Assembly (NCBI GenBank): GCA_905221605.1
Contig: CAJNDS010000810.1
Span: 1 to 64,000, forward strand
Length of the DNA stretch: 64,000 nt
Direction of reading: 5' to 3'
Source of the DNA: Symbiodinium natans
Taxonomy: Eukaryota > Sar > Dinophyceae > Suessiales > Symbiodiniaceae
Shown here: positions 39,901-52,910 of the stretch, piece after piece
How the letters are laid out: each line of letters starts with the position of its first letter
How positions within the stretch are numbered: position 1 is the stretch's first letter
Position numbers and translations under genes: made by a program
Notes under the pieces: generated by a model
The model's database searches: none
What the model saw: the letters and a program-made list of their open reading frames with translations, nothing else
What the model was told of the DNA's origin: nothing

Positions 39901-42900
39901 CAACATGCCAATCCTTGCGCTCAAGAGCGGCGTTACCCGCCGAAAGCAAATTACGGGCACCTAAGCGCTCAGAGGTCCTGAGCCCAGACAATGTTTCCAC
40001 CTCCGGCGGTCCCTCATCTGGATTGTCGGGCTCCGAACCCGCCTTGAAAGTGACAGATGCTGCGCAAGGCGCAAGGGCTTTTAACCATCAAAAGATCTGC
40101 ACCAGCGCTGACAGGCCACCTTGTGTATGTCAGACTTCATGGGGCTCGGAGACTTGGACTTGGAGTCATCCCATGCCGGCTTTGTACCTAAGCAACTCAT
40201 CGCTCACGGTTATGTTGCAATGATCTAGTCGTTTTCGTGCGCGCTATGACTCTTGAAGCTTTCTTGCTGAACGTGTCAGTGGAACCTGTGTGAAAGCAAT
40301 GCTCGTGCAAACAAGCAACAGACTATATGGTCGAAGGAGACGCGGGGGCCGTTTGGCTTTGTCGGCAATGCTTCTGCAGAAGGGCACAAGTCTAAGTCAG
40401 CAGTGACGCCACATCATGATGCAGTGGCCCAGTCCCGAACAAAACGATAACAAGACAAGGGTGGAGGTCCTGGAGCAAACGGATGATCAATTTCCAAGAT
40501 CTCCGATTCCAGCAGGTCCTGAGTAGCACTGGCAGGGCCTGGCCCAAGAAAACTATGAAATTATGAAAGGTCATGAAAGCCAAGCTCCTTCCGACTTCCT
40601 CTGGCCTTTAGCTCTTGCACCTCCTTGTCCAGCCTGTGGTTCTCCTGGCAACATGAAATACTCGGACCCTGGCACATCTTATCAAGACACACTTCCGACT
40701 GTTGGCATGTATCCCTCCTCCAGAAGATCCTGACATTGCTGCGTCAGGTCCATGAGGCAGCGATTTAAGCGGCTGCCAGCCGCCATGAGTTCGTACACTC
40801 GCTATATTTGCTGGTTTTCTGACTGGGTCCGGAGATGTGCAGCCCGGCAGGATCGTGAAGACTTGTGGCCGGTCGCTCCGCTTAGGGGTTCAGCGTGATG
40901 GAATGGCTCTCCAATGCTTGTGTCTCACGATGTGTCGTGCACTGGCCTTGGTCCCAGCCCTGAAGCAATGCTGGCCTTGAGCCGCCCACATTCGTTACAA
41001 CTGTGCGGCAGCATGGCAGCATGAACGAACCAGAGGGAGATGACGAGATGACGACTGAATTCTTCATCCGCATGTCGGCGCAATTGAGCCGCCGCCTGCG
41101 TGTGCGCAAGATGCCGACCTTGTCGTATCGCTGAGAGGTGCTCGAGCCTCTGCAAACCATCCGACTTGAAAAACCGAGGCGTCCAACTAAAAATCGGTCA
41201 CACGAAGTTGCGACTGGCAGCTGGGTTTTCTGCAGATCTGTTTGTGCAAGCTCTGAAAGGTGAGCTTGCCGCGCCACCTGAACAGTCAGCATTTGATCGC
41301 TCACCAATGACGCCGGGAACGCGGCGCGGCGCACAGCCTGCGCAACATCTCCCGTCAAAGCCTCCAGAACGATGCTTGCATGCATACATGATGTGATCAT
41401 GAGCCAGAGAACAAAAAGATACCAAATTCCAAGTAGCAGGCCTGTTCGAGCTCAGGATCTTCCCGCAGATCCGTCTCCAAGATTGTGCCCAAAGCAACTT
41501 CAGCCTGCAATGCGCGTCATGTTGTGTCGCCCCTAAAAATGGTCTTAGAATGATTATTCAGAACGAGGGCAGTCGGCAGGGTCTAGTATCAGGAGCAGGG
41601 AACGGCGACACAGATGACATGTTCTGTTTCTCCTCTCAGGCACGTCCTGCACGGAGCCAAGTTATCTCTAAGATATCTCTGTCTATGCCGCTTATACATC
41701 TCTCGCCTCTCCGTCTACTAGGTGACGCGTTCATGTCGTTGGCATGCGCATCACGCACGTACGTGACTTCTGAAAACTCACACGCCGGTGCGATCTTGTT
41801 TTAAAACGCTCATGTTGGGTTATCGGGTCCGTTGGTATGGCTTAATCCTAAAAGGCAGTATGACGCACTTACTGGCGTGTGCACGACATGCCCAGGTCGT
41901 AGGCTGTAGACACGGGGTCTCACGGGTGATGCCCTGTAGCTATTCAGGATGTTTGTCTTGCAGTGCTTCTTGCAACGGCACTGCCTCTGCAGACGTGGGA
42001 GCGGCTGCTGCCCGTGCTAGAACCGCGTCTGGCACGACCTGTGCGGACGCTGCTGGAAAGAAGCTTGCATCAGCAATCAAAAGCAAGCTTTTCGAGCTTC
42101 TGACCCATTGTGGGGACCTCGGCAACAAATGCAGCAGCTTGCACCGGACAACCTTCTAAGATTCTAATAAGCTTCACTGCTATGATAGGAGGGCTTCAGC
42201 GTGCACGCAATGAGCGAAGAAAACCGTTCACGCCGATACGCCGCCCCCCCTCCCCCGCTCTCCCCCAAGATGCACCCCTACGTTGAGGAAGAGATGCCTA
42301 GCTTTCTCTGGGCCTGTTTTGGGGGTGTGCATGCACAGCTGGTCATTCACAACCGCTGGCATGGGCGTAATCATCGACTCGCACATTGATAATACGGACG
42401 TAATCATTGTGCAGGCATGGATGCGCTGCTCCTTCGAATCCGCTGGTATGACATGGACGTAATCATTCTGCGGACATAGATGTTCTGGCCATATGGTCTT
42501 CAACGAGCCGCCACTTGAGCCGCCCATCTCTTGAATGGTGGAGTATTGCGCAGCCCTCGGTCGGTGGGTGTATCGGTGCATTGCCGCAGTCCTGCACCGA
42601 TTGGGTCCCCCTAAACCCCGTGCGCCAATCGTCTGGGAACCGGTCTGTATCGGTGCATTTCGATTTTTCTGCCGCCGTCTGTGCCCTCTCTGGGCGTTGC
42701 TCCTACACCACTTACACCACGGAGCACCCGTGATGGTAGATATGGATTCACCGCAGCGATTCGTAGACTAGTTTGGGGATCTCATGATTGAGGGATCAGC
42801 GCACCTTAATGAAGCGCCTGGGAAGAAATCTTTCAGGCTGCGCTGTCATGCTGACAGCTCGGGAGAGTGGTACCCACCCCCATCCACCCCCTTAACTTAC

Positions 42901-43200
42901 AAAGCAGCGCCCCGTGCAGAACTAGACTGCGTGACGCTCAACCTCCACAGAATGCTTGCACCGTCAAGGCCCAGGCACATCAGCAAGTTCAGCCACTTGG
43001 TTGCGCCATGATGCCAACCCCTCAACCTGGGTCCATGCGCGCAGATGTACCACAATGGCATCAAGAAGCTCCCAGTCGCTTTCCGCACGTTCTCAGGTCG
43101 CACCTTCGTGCGGCAGAAAAGCCCCGCAGCGTTCGGAGACTTGTTCTGCCTAAACTAATTAAGTTTTGAAGGCGAGCGGGCCCAGGTGCCAGCAAAAGCA
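33930..43200. other. No recognisable genes
   Basis: About 9 kb with only short random-looking frames on both strands, apart from a G run near 35010 and diverged relatives of the 40 bp repeat near 42385-42480. The 207-codon plus frame at 34537-35160 is Ser/Arg/Cys/His-rich and shows no motif. Confidence 0.4.
42385..42480. repeat. Diverged relatives of the 40 bp intronic minisatellite
   Basis: Two phrases, ATACGGACGTAATCATTGTG and CATGGACGTAATCATTCTGC, followed by GGACATAGATG, match the ACACGGACGTTATCATCGTG / GCGGACATGCATG pattern of the 9.4-9.6 kb array, but the spacing is larger and degraded. Confidence 0.6.
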
Positions 43201-43204
43201 CCGG

Positions 43205-43310
43205 CAAAGAAGAAGAAGAAGAAGAAGAAGAAGAAGGAGAAGAAGGAGAAGAAGGAGAAGAAGGAGAAGAAGGAGAAGAAGGAGAAGAAGGAGAACAAGA
43301 AGAGGAGGTA
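43205..43310. repeat. (GAA)n / (GAAGGA)n microsatellite
   Basis: About 100 bases of GAA and GAAGGA units on the plus strand. The poly-Lys/Glu and poly-Arg frames are artefacts. Confidence 0.9.
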
Positions 43311-46300
43311 CGGTAGATCATGGGGTGTTCCACGACAACGGCTGCAGAAGCAGTCCCGGATATTCCAGATCCCGAGTCCGGATCAACAGGAAGTAACTTA
43401 CAACAGTTTCAGCCTCCGGCCGCAAACCAAACAGCGAGAGTCGGGTGAGCAAAGTGTACGTCCCAAGTGCGAGGGAGCAATACACATGCCAGCCTTGGGA
43501 GTACAGCACATACTACGAGGAGCCAACTGACTGCAATGAAAAACGTTCTGTCGGATTTTAAGCTGGACTGTTCCAGGAATGAAGATTGCAATGAAATCTG
43601 AGGGCCAGGTGTGCGAAGCCCAACTTGGCCAATGGTGACCTTGTCAGTTGTTATCCTCAAGCGGATGATTCAGCTTTCTGTGACAACCGGGGCGTTTCAT
43701 GATAGGACACAACATGTGTGGCCTGTTTATGTAGAAAAACACACTTCCACCACAGCGCCAAGCTTATAGAGCGGACGATATTCTACCCCCCTCCCAAGCA
43801 TGCCTTGGAGGTATACACATCTCGCACGCTCTTGATTGAATATGATTGAACCCTAACATTCGAAGTGCAGAGACTTTTTCCACGCGTGGCATCTAGTTCA
43901 TACGCGCCGATGTTCCAAGCCATCGTTTGACCACTTATGAGTCGGATAGGGTTTCTGCAGCACCATTTTCGGAGAGCGAATATCGGGCGCCATCGTGAAA
44001 CATGACACAGCACCGCAAGCCCACGACTCCACGCAAAACCCAGCACCCCAAAACCCCCAGAACCGTTTACCCGCCTAGCTGACATTCAGGCCACATTGTA
44101 GGGACTCATTCCAGCAATATCCATACATCGCAGACAGCAGAAAATGTGCCTTTGACGGAAATGCAGACAATCAGAAAATCTTTCTCGAAGACATTTCAGC
44201 CACCCCCGGTGGATCTAAGACAAGCGAAAGCAAAGAATTTCAAAACTCGCTACACCATAAGCTTTGTTGTCCTGTCGTGGTCTTCAAGGCACTACAATGA
44301 CTCAAGCAAGGTACAGGTGTGGCGATAGTCTTTTTGACAGGGGCTTTCGTCTTGCAGCAGAGGGTTTTGAAAGTTTGGGTTTAGGGTGTTAGGCGGAATC
44401 ATCGCAGGCCGAGCAGTTGGCTGAGGTTCATGTCGAGTGATGCGGAAAAAGCAGTTCTCCGTTGGCAAACGGTTTTCCTTGCGGAGAGTGGCACATTGCT
44501 TTGATGCGAATGGGACAGAATGATCTTGCCAGGGTGCTCAACGGAAGAGTTTAATTCACGGACAACCACAGGTCTCAATCTGAATGCTGCAGAAAGGGCT
44601 CGGTTCAAAGCGGCTTGATATTACTCCCGGCTTGGTACGTCTAGCTGTTGACGTGCCCCTGCCTTGAATCGCATCCCGTATTCTCAGTAGCATTATGTTT
44701 ACGTTTACAATCGTATCAAATCGTGGCATACAGGCTCAGGTTGAACAAGTTGAACATATCATCTTCGAATTGTCTGTGGCGCTTGCATCAGCTGAGCGCA
44801 TCGGCGAGGCCTGAGAACGGGATCGTGTTAAGCATTTTTAAGCTATGTGGCCCTCACCACCAACTGACATGCCAAATCAGTCGGGTGCAGCAGAGCCAGC
44901 AGTGATTCGGAGTGCTTTGCGCAGAGTGGTACCTGGTGGGGTGGTGTCTGCCCTACTTATCCGCTGATGGCTCTGAGAAAACTCCCCTCTCCCCTCCCAT
45001 GCACTTGCAAGAACCTCAAAACCCGTTAGGATGAGCTTGGTTCCTCCGTCGGCTGCCCGCGCCATAGTTTGTCACCAACGGCTCCCAAGTGACGCGCAGC
45101 TGTGAGCTGCAAGCCAAGTACCGGACCTCCTTGTTCATTGTGGTCTCAGACTAGACTGCGCTGAGGGCAGGCACAGGGTTTCCACTTGTCAGGAAGGACG
45201 AAAAATAGAGAGTGTTTTGCAGAGTGGCTCCAGGAATACCCCTCACAGCCCTTACCAGGCGTGTTTCGAAACCCTTCAACGCAAACCCTCAGCTGCCTGA
45301 ACTGAACCAAGCATTTTGCGCACGAACCCTACTTAGTGGGCTCTATAGCCACCGCATGCCACCGCCGCCTAGCGGGCTCTGCAGCACTTGGCGCCGCTGA
45401 TTCATGGTCGTCGTCGACGTCGTCGTCCGACGGTCACCCACCTACCAACTTCGCCTTGCGCCCAAGCCCCGTTTCTTGTCGGTTCGGGGCACGCCCGGCT
45501 GTGGGCGACAGCCCCCTTGGATTGTCAAATTCGGAAAAGCCGGACAACAAGCTGCTCTTGCCTCGTGATGGCAAGCTTCCTGGTCGATCTGCGACTGTGG
45601 AAAGGCGCTGCCAAATCGAGGTGCCTGCACGCAGTAGCCGTTCAGACGTAGTTAGTGAAAACAAAGCCGCTTCGGCGTGAGACACTCTGTGCTCCGATTA
45701 ACAAGCAACTGTAGCTCTCAGCAGCACTCCGACTGGCGTTTTGAAGGCAATCCCGCCCTGTTAACCGTCAGACACCGGTTGAGGACTTTATTCCTTTTCG
45801 CCCGCAGGTTCTCTGGCATGGTCAGAGCCATTCAAGGTCAGGCACATCACTTCCATCCAGAGCAACCCCCACTGCGTCGAATGCACTTCAACAAATGCAC
45901 ACGTGCGCAGCTCTGGGCTCAAGCGGCTCAAGGTCTTTCGGTGTGATTCGGAGAGGACTGGGATGACGCGATATTGCGTCCATTGTGCAGTTTCCAGTCT
46001 TGCAGAATCCAACTGGCTAGGCCGGATGCAACCCTGAACCGCGCGTCGTGGAGATCTGAGTGTGAGGTTAATTTAACTGAACCACATGGGACAGACTTCC
46101 CCTGGCCTGATTTGTCTACAGTATCGATCCAACTGGTTCTTCCAGTCGTTCTGCCACATCTTTGCCATAGCGGCATGTCCCCCTCGCTGAATACTAGCTT
46201 GGTTCGAGGGGATGCCATGTAGGCAGAAGTTCAGCTTTTTTACAGGGATCGAGAAGAGAAGGGGAAGCAATCAGCAGATCAAGCTGCAAGTGTCACATCA

Positions 46301-47754
46301 GTAACCTAGCCTGAACCTGCACAAAGCTTTGCGACTTGAGAGGGTGTTTGCCATTCCTCAGCATCCAAATTGAACATGCCACCCTGTTCCCTCACAGTCT
46401 GCCCAGTTCAAGTGCATGAAAGAAGGCAAAGCCCTGAGCACAGTGCAGGCCAACTCCAACCTGGGCTGAGTCATGCTGAGTCACATGGCCAGGCCCAAGA
46501 CATGCACAAAATATCGCAAGAAAATCGCAAGCCTTCGCTCCCGGACATCAGAAACCTCGGCGCAAGGCAACGGCAATACTCTGAGCTCTAGCTTGCGTTT
46601 AATGTGTGTCTTGCTCATCTGTTATTGTGATTTAAAGCCCTCGGGACTCACAGCCAAAGTGTTGACCTGTAGATTTTCATTGTAGATCTTCTAGCAAAGC
46701 TCCATTCCAGGCAGCAGCCCTGAGCTGAGCAGTGACCAGGTGCTACAACTACTCCAAGGTGCCGGGGGGCACTTCTGAGCAGTATTGAGCAGTCGAAAGT
46801 TGATCCAATGTCAGCAATTTCATTTTACCGTGCTTTCACTTTAGGAGGAGCCCATCCCCGATCACACGTCGCAGTTGAATGGGACAGACGCCCACACGCC
46901 CCGCACACTTCATTGTGGCCACATGTGAATCTTCCAAGGACCATACTGCCTGCGTGGCTCGTCAAGACTTGTCTCCACCTGAAATGCGCTGGTCGCATTA
47001 TTTATTGCTGTCTCTGGCTGTTCTTGATTGGCGCTGACTGCTTTGTTGAGCAACTGGCGTGACATACCCAATTCTTGCCTGATGCTCGCTTTTGTCCAAG
47101 CACGGCGATTTGAACTTGTGTCAAGCTAGAACGAGACATGCAAATGAGTCAGCTTTGACGTTTCATCGAAGCCGAGAGTGCTATCAGCTATCAGGCTTGA
47201 AGGCCAAGTCTGCACTTCACGAGTTTGAGCTGTACAGGAAGTCGAGGAACAATTTGAGAGAAAATATTTCAGCGTCTTCTTGCAACTTCAAGGCGTCCAG
47301 CAAGCGATTCGCATCCTGAAGTGTGTCGACTTAGCCCAGGGGCGAGCTCTGATTCCCACAGCTGACAAAATCACTCGGCCTTCTGACTGACATGTAAATA
47401 AAGCCCAGTGGCAGATGCCCCCACACCGATGCATTGCATGACCTTTGGCAGGCAGTCAGTGCATGTTGGTTCAGAGGTTACGCAGCCGTGCTATCATACT
47501 CTGTGTGATGGCATGTTGTACAGCAGTGCCCACCAGCATGCAAAGCACGGGCAATAGAGAAATGACACCGCCTGACACCATCTGACTGTGAGGGCTGTGA
47601 ATGGCTTGCAGAAGCCGCCGAAGCCGCGGACCAGCAATGAATGCGTGCATGGAGCTGGCTTCGTTTCATGCATGAGACCAGAACCCGCTCTGCCGGATCT
47701 TGTCAAATTTACCCGTGCCAAGACAAGGTGTGTGGACGGACGGATGGGCCGACC

Positions 47755-47800
47755 GGGTGGGTGGATGGATGGATGGATGGACGGATGGATGGATGGATGC
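47755..47800. repeat. (GGAT)n tetranucleotide repeat
   Basis: About ten units of GGAT/GGAC, translating as His-Pro-Ser-Ile on the minus strand. Confidence 0.85.
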
Positions 47801-50370
47801 ATGGGCGTGTCCATGTGGCTGTACGGAAAGTGTGCTTGTGGATCATGCCAAGTGCAAGTTCCACCGATTCCGTGCAACACTGCCAACGACGCCCCTGAGA
47901 ACGGCATGACTTGTCTTTTGACTGGCTTGACTAAGTACCAAGGTGCCATCATTAGCTGATCCACTGAAAAGAACGATGGCATTGACTTGGCTTTGCCTGA
48001 GGGAGGACATGCATCATGCACGGCTTCAACTTCTCTTCCACTCCTTGTTCTCTCCTTGTTCTCTCCTTTTCCCCTTTTCCCGAGTTGCTGAAGGCCATCT
48101 CCACGCTCTGCCGGCCAGACAGCTTCCTGTCTTGCTGCAACAGCCTGGGTGATCTCACCGAGACAACTGCACAGAAGCAGAGGGCGGGCGGACGCACTGA
48201 CAGACACAAAGAGACAGCTGTATAAGTTTTGAGTTGTCGTCCGCCTTTTGTGGTCGTAGCTCAAACGGGTGATGTTCGCGAATGGAATCAAAACACCAAA
48301 CCAGAATTTCTGCAAAGGACCAGGTCACAAAAAAAACAAAGCTGAGTAAATATGCCCTTGTCCGACAGTCACAGCCCTAACTCCAGAATTGGCACAAAAT
48401 ACGCTTTGACAAATTTTAAGCTCGATATATCCAGCCTGAACCAGCCTGCCTAACTTGACCTTTAAGCCCTCCCTTTGACAGTTGTCCTTGCAACTAAGAG
48501 TAGCTCCCCCAAGCCCCACCGGACGCCTGTAAACTTAATCCGCCGAGGTGTCGGGCTGTAGGTGTCTGGGTGGCATAGAGTCCTAAAGCAAGCAGCACCC
48601 CTTTGTTTGCCTGGAACGTGTACCCCGCGTGGGCGAAAGGTGTCCGGGGGCGCACACAAAATTCTGCCGCCCCTTCAAACCACCTTTGCTCTGCTCCACC
48701 CTGCCCACACCCCCTTCAACCCTACTCCCTCCTCTAATTTTTCCCAGCCGGCTTATTTTATTGTAGTATACCTGAGCCTGCATGTTACAACAGGCTTCAC
48801 ACCTGCGATCTCCGGTTTGGGTTGCCTTGCGCCCGAGGCCGGTCGCGCAGCGTGAAAATTGGGGCGCGCTCCCCAACCTATCCTGCCATAACCTGCTTTC
48901 ACCACTGCCTCGTCACGCCTTCAGAGAGGCCAAGCATCATTCGCTTTTTTCGGCCCACCAAGCAGACTAGACACGCATCGTTGCGCTTCTGCCACCTGCC
49001 TAGCAGCCTCGCAACCACACTGCAGGGATGCAAACGTGCATCGTTGCGTTTAAGGTGCAGGGTTTAAGCTTAAGACATCAGGTTGGAGAGGCTTTTTGGG
49101 GGCCTCAACCGGTAGATTTTTTCTGAAGGGGTCAGGGTGGGTGGGTCTACAAATATTCGAAGGAACAAACCACGTAAGGGAAAGGGGACACGGATCATCA
49201 ATTCGTTTTGTTTTGGGCGCTGCAGAGAAGATGATTCGTTTGCTTTTCGCTTTGTTTTGACGAGATGAAGAGCCGGGCGGCATTCAAGGGCGGGGAGGAG
49301 CGGGGGGGGGGGGGGGGGCGGAAGTAGGTGTCTGCAACCCACACCCCGCCTCCCCCGCAATCCCCACACCGGTGATGGGAAAATGAGACGTGTGTGGCAT
49401 GTTCGGGTTCTTTCAGGGGGGTGGGGTGGAGGATCATCCCCACTGAGGAGAGGAGGGTGGAGTCCCTCGAGGCCTCGAAGTTCCAAGCCGGAGCCACCTC
49501 GCGCCTGCTTGCCTCACAGACCCTCATATGGGTACTATTAAAGCAAATGCGCACAAAGTGTTGTGCGATTTCTTATTTGGGCTTTAGCTTTAAGGCTTGT
49601 CCCGACCTCCCGAATCTAACGTAATCTAAGCTGAACTACAGAATCGTCAAGGATCTGTATTCGAGCCCATGTAAACTCGAAATACTCTACCATGCATGCT
49701 TGGCTGATGGAGTCTCATCTGAGTACTCTGCTTGCAACTAATGTGTCGCGTTTAGCCAACTGTTCTCTCATGATTCTCTTTGCGATCACGGACCCCGAAT
49801 TCCACCTAGACCGCAGCCACCTGTGCTTTCTGATTCGCTTCATGGGTTTTCTGAGCCATGGACGTCCGATTCGAAGTGACTTTGACTCCGTCAAGCCCCC
49901 AGCTCAAACTGCGCATCTGCTTCCAATGCTGCTTTCGACGTACTGACGTCAGCTACAGTAGATCTTGAGTCTGCCGACATCTTGTGCGCATCATGTCGCA
50001 GAATCTGTTTCTAACCTTTCTCAAATCCTGAACTCTGGCATCTGAGTGACGGATGGCTGCGCAGACTTGCTGCAGACGGCCTGGCATCCGGCTCCTTTCA
50101 GCAGCACCACATTTAAAATTCCTTCGCCAGCAACTGACATGGAACATGAACAGCATGAAGGGACTGAGCCTTCTGGAGAAGTCCACCAACCAGGTTGCAT
50201 AGCTTCTCATTGAGAAGCGCCGCACCAGGTGTCCCAGCCACCAGGTATTGCAAATCAAGTTGCTCTGCGGATGCCAACCATCCTGGAGAGGAATGGAGCA
50301 GCGCTTGCATCAAAGAATAGCCCTGACCTTTGGCAACCCCTCAGCGTTTCTCTGAGTAATCTGTCAAAAA

Positions 50371-50393
50371 CGTGTGTGTGTGTGTGTGTGTGT
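50371..50393. repeat. (GT)n microsatellite
   Basis: Eleven GT units. Confidence 0.9.
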
Positions 50394-50963
50394 TTGTAGC
50401 AAGGCTTTTCAGAATCTGTCACACATGTGTGGGCCTACTTGACGGTGCGTTTTTCGCGTACGAGGCCAGGAATCTGCGAATCATCTGGTCTGACTACGAA
50501 TCTGCGAAACCATCCGTGGTTGTGGTGTATTTGTGGGTCTGCGAATCACCTTCTTTGCGGGACATCCGGCCCATCGACTCTCTCGGATCGTCGGCCCCGG
50601 GTGCTGAGGGCCATGGGTGGATTCCAGCATATTCCAGCCTTCCAGCATATTCCAGCCCTGCACGTGCCCGAAGAGACTGCAATGACATCGCGGCTTCGTA
50701 GATTCACAAAGGCATCAGAAAGCCACACCGCAAACTAGCCAAGGACTCTTCACACATTCTTTAAACGCGACGGCATCGTTAAAAGCATAAATGCATCACA
50801 GATCCTGAAGCTTCAGAAAAATTGGCAACAATAGATCAGGGGTTCATCCTCAAACTGCTTCAAACACGAATTCTTGGATTCGTCGCTTAACATCCAGAAC
50901 ATGCACCAGAGTCGCGATACCAGCCCTCAGAAGGAATGGTGTCTTCGAACAGATCCACCAAGT

Positions 50964-52134
50964 CTAAAGAGGCCTTCCCGGTGGCTTCAATTGTCTCACT
51001 GTCGCAGTGATTTGCAAGGGCATGACAAGATGCCACGCCTTTGTCTCTGCAAAGCAGCAGCCCTGCACCAGAACGTCGAGTAGAACAACCTTAAGCTCAT
51101 CTGGTGCGCTCTACACTCGCCCTACCATGCGCCAGGGGCCGATTCTCCAATGCCTACCTCACCAGCGACAAAACCGTGCAAGTACATGGCTCGCCTGGGC
51201 TTGTGTTGAAGCTACTGCTCTTGAACCATTCAGCCCTCAAGCGTCTTCAAGCGTCTCAACACAGGCAAGCCACCCCAGCCGCCCAGAGGTCAATGGCAGG
51301 GTTGGCACGTGCTAGCCCTGGTGGTAGCACTGGCAGCGACTGTTGGGGCCCTTCAGGCGCCATCGCAGCCAAGGCGGCACAGGCCAGCTCGGGGCTCGCG
51401 TACAGGGGTGTAAAGTTGCTAGGCGACACGACAGCATGCATTGACAGGCAACTTCCAAGGTCTATCAGCTTCCAAGTGGGCCCAAAGCGCATGATATTTG
51501 CAGGCTTGACATCGAGGTGGACGAAGCCCAGACCATGCAGAAACTCCAAGGCGGCAAAAAGCGATCGGGCAATTTCGCAGAGGCTACCCATTTGAAGGAA
51601 TCCCGTCGTCCGCAACCACATGTCCAGGCTTTCATCGCCAAGCTCTAAGATCATGTAGAACTTGCCATCCTCTGCTGGACCCGGAATCCCACCGTTTGTC
51701 GAGAAGTCCAGCAGATTGACAAACAGCTGCCGCGGATTCAGCTCCTCTATCTCCTCTGCTTCTCTCGCTAAGTTCTGTTGAGCACGAGGCCCCACGCCCA
51801 ATGTTTTAAACATCGCCACTTCCTCATCGAAGCGGCTTTGCAGGCTTTGGCCATTCGATGCGGCTCGTGTGCGGAAGGTCTTGACAGCAACCGGCGTGCC
51901 ATTGGTCGATAGCGCCTTGTAGACGAGACAGGAGCCGCCTTCGCCAAGAAGAGCGTCGCTGGAACCACTCCAACCTGCGCACAGGACAGACTCGTACACA
52001 ACACTCCACTTTTTTGCAATCCTGTGATTGATACGCATGGTGACCTCAGCGCTCTGCAGCATCTTAGTTTGCGTCATGTCACTATAGCGCTCCAGCAAGG
52101 TCGCGGGTTTGCTGGAAATTGTGAGGTCGGCCAT
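50964..52134 (-). CDS. Ser/Thr-type protein kinase, two exons, C-lobe short
   Basis: Exon 1 (52134-51274, 287 codons) starts at the first ATG after an in-frame stop. It carries the glycine loop LGEGGSCLVYKA (63-74), the VAVK lysine (Lys85), a Glu104/105 candidate for the alpha-C salt bridge, the catalytic loop HLDVKPAN (206-213, catalytic Asp208, Leu in place of Arg in HRD), the metal site DLG (225-227) in place of DFG, SPE (247-249) in place of APE, and the F-helix DLWAAG (Asp282). A 184-nt GT-AG phase-0 intron (51273-51090) joins exon 2 (51089-50964), which continues VVLLDVLVQGCCFAET and stops after 41 residues. As read, the C-lobe ends soon after subdomain IX-X, about 60-90 residues short, so either a GC donor in the last codons leads to further exons or the gene is truncated. 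All catalytic residues are present. The substrate is unknown. Confidence 0.75.
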
Positions 52135-52391
52135 GTAGGATTATGCCACGCGCTGATAGACAGCCGCAGCATGCTACCTCGCATGCGAAGTCAGCGGCAT
52201 TGCTCCGGCATCGAGATGAGTCGTGGATCTTGCTTAGGTGGGGCTTTGTCATGACCCCAAGCCAGACTTGCCAAGTGTACTCCAAGTGTGAATGTCACTT
52301 GATTGATGGTATGCCAGGCATGCTTGCAGCATTTCTTTGCCACGCATGAACTACCAATCCATGTGGTTCCATCGAGCCCAGCTGCTGCAGC

Positions 52392-52910
52392 TTAGGAAGA
52401 GCTCGCTATAAACAACCTGGCTATAAACAACGACAGGCAAAACTGGTACAGTAGGTGCAGGATGTGCTGCCGTACCCAGGTGTTCGTCTCGAAGTCCGAT
52501 GGGCGTAGCAGCACTGCCACGCGCAGCAAGAATGCAGCCTCGCAGAGGGCACCTGCAAGCGCCCTGCTGCAGCAACACAGCACACAAACCAAGATCTGCG
52601 CGATTCTGAGTAGAAAGTAGGCGTCAGCTGCAGCATAAGCCACCTCACCAAGAAAGCAGGCCAGCAGACTATGCAGCATGTAAGAGCTGTCGAACAAGAC
52701 GACGCCTGGATGGAGGAAAGCGGGCGCCGCCGCCAATCCGAGCACTGCAGCCGCGACTTCAGGTTCGCGGTCGCATGCATATTGCAAAACACAGACCTGA
52801 GAGGAGCTTGGACGCGCGACCAGCGTTGCCGTTATCGGATTGACTTGAAACCTCTGCTTTCTGCTTTGCGCCCCCGCCATTGATCCGTCAATCTTTGAAT
52901 GGGACAGCAA
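52392..52910 (-). CDS. Hydrophobic open frame upstream of the kinase, unsupported
   Basis: 172 codons rich in Ala, Leu, Cys and Val with several possible membrane stretches (AAAVLGLAAAPAFL, LLRIAQILVCVLCC). It sits 260 bases upstream of the kinase ATG on the same strand. Another frame overlaps it with similar length, and no motif or splice evidence supports it. Confidence 0.2.
   Translation of the reverse strand: MLSHSKIDGSMAGAQSRKQRFQVNPITATLVARPSSSQVCVLQYACDREPEVAAAVLGLAAAPAFLHPGVVLFDSSYMLHSLLACFLGEVAYAAADAYFLLRIAQILVCVLCCCSRALAGALCEAAFLLRVAVLLRPSDFETNTWVRQHILHLLYQFCLSLFIARLFIASSS

Larger units (their letters stand above)
43310..50963. other. No recognisable genes
   Basis: About 7.6 kb without a convincing coding region. 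The 273-codon minus frame at 47494-48315 crosses a (GGAT)n repeat and has no motif. A G run lies near 49300-49318. Confidence 0.4.

Noticed and set aside
47494-48315. 273-codon minus-strand frame
   Set aside because: It crosses a GGAT microsatellite (His-Pro-Ser-Ile repeats), is Cys/His/Trp-rich elsewhere, and has no motif.
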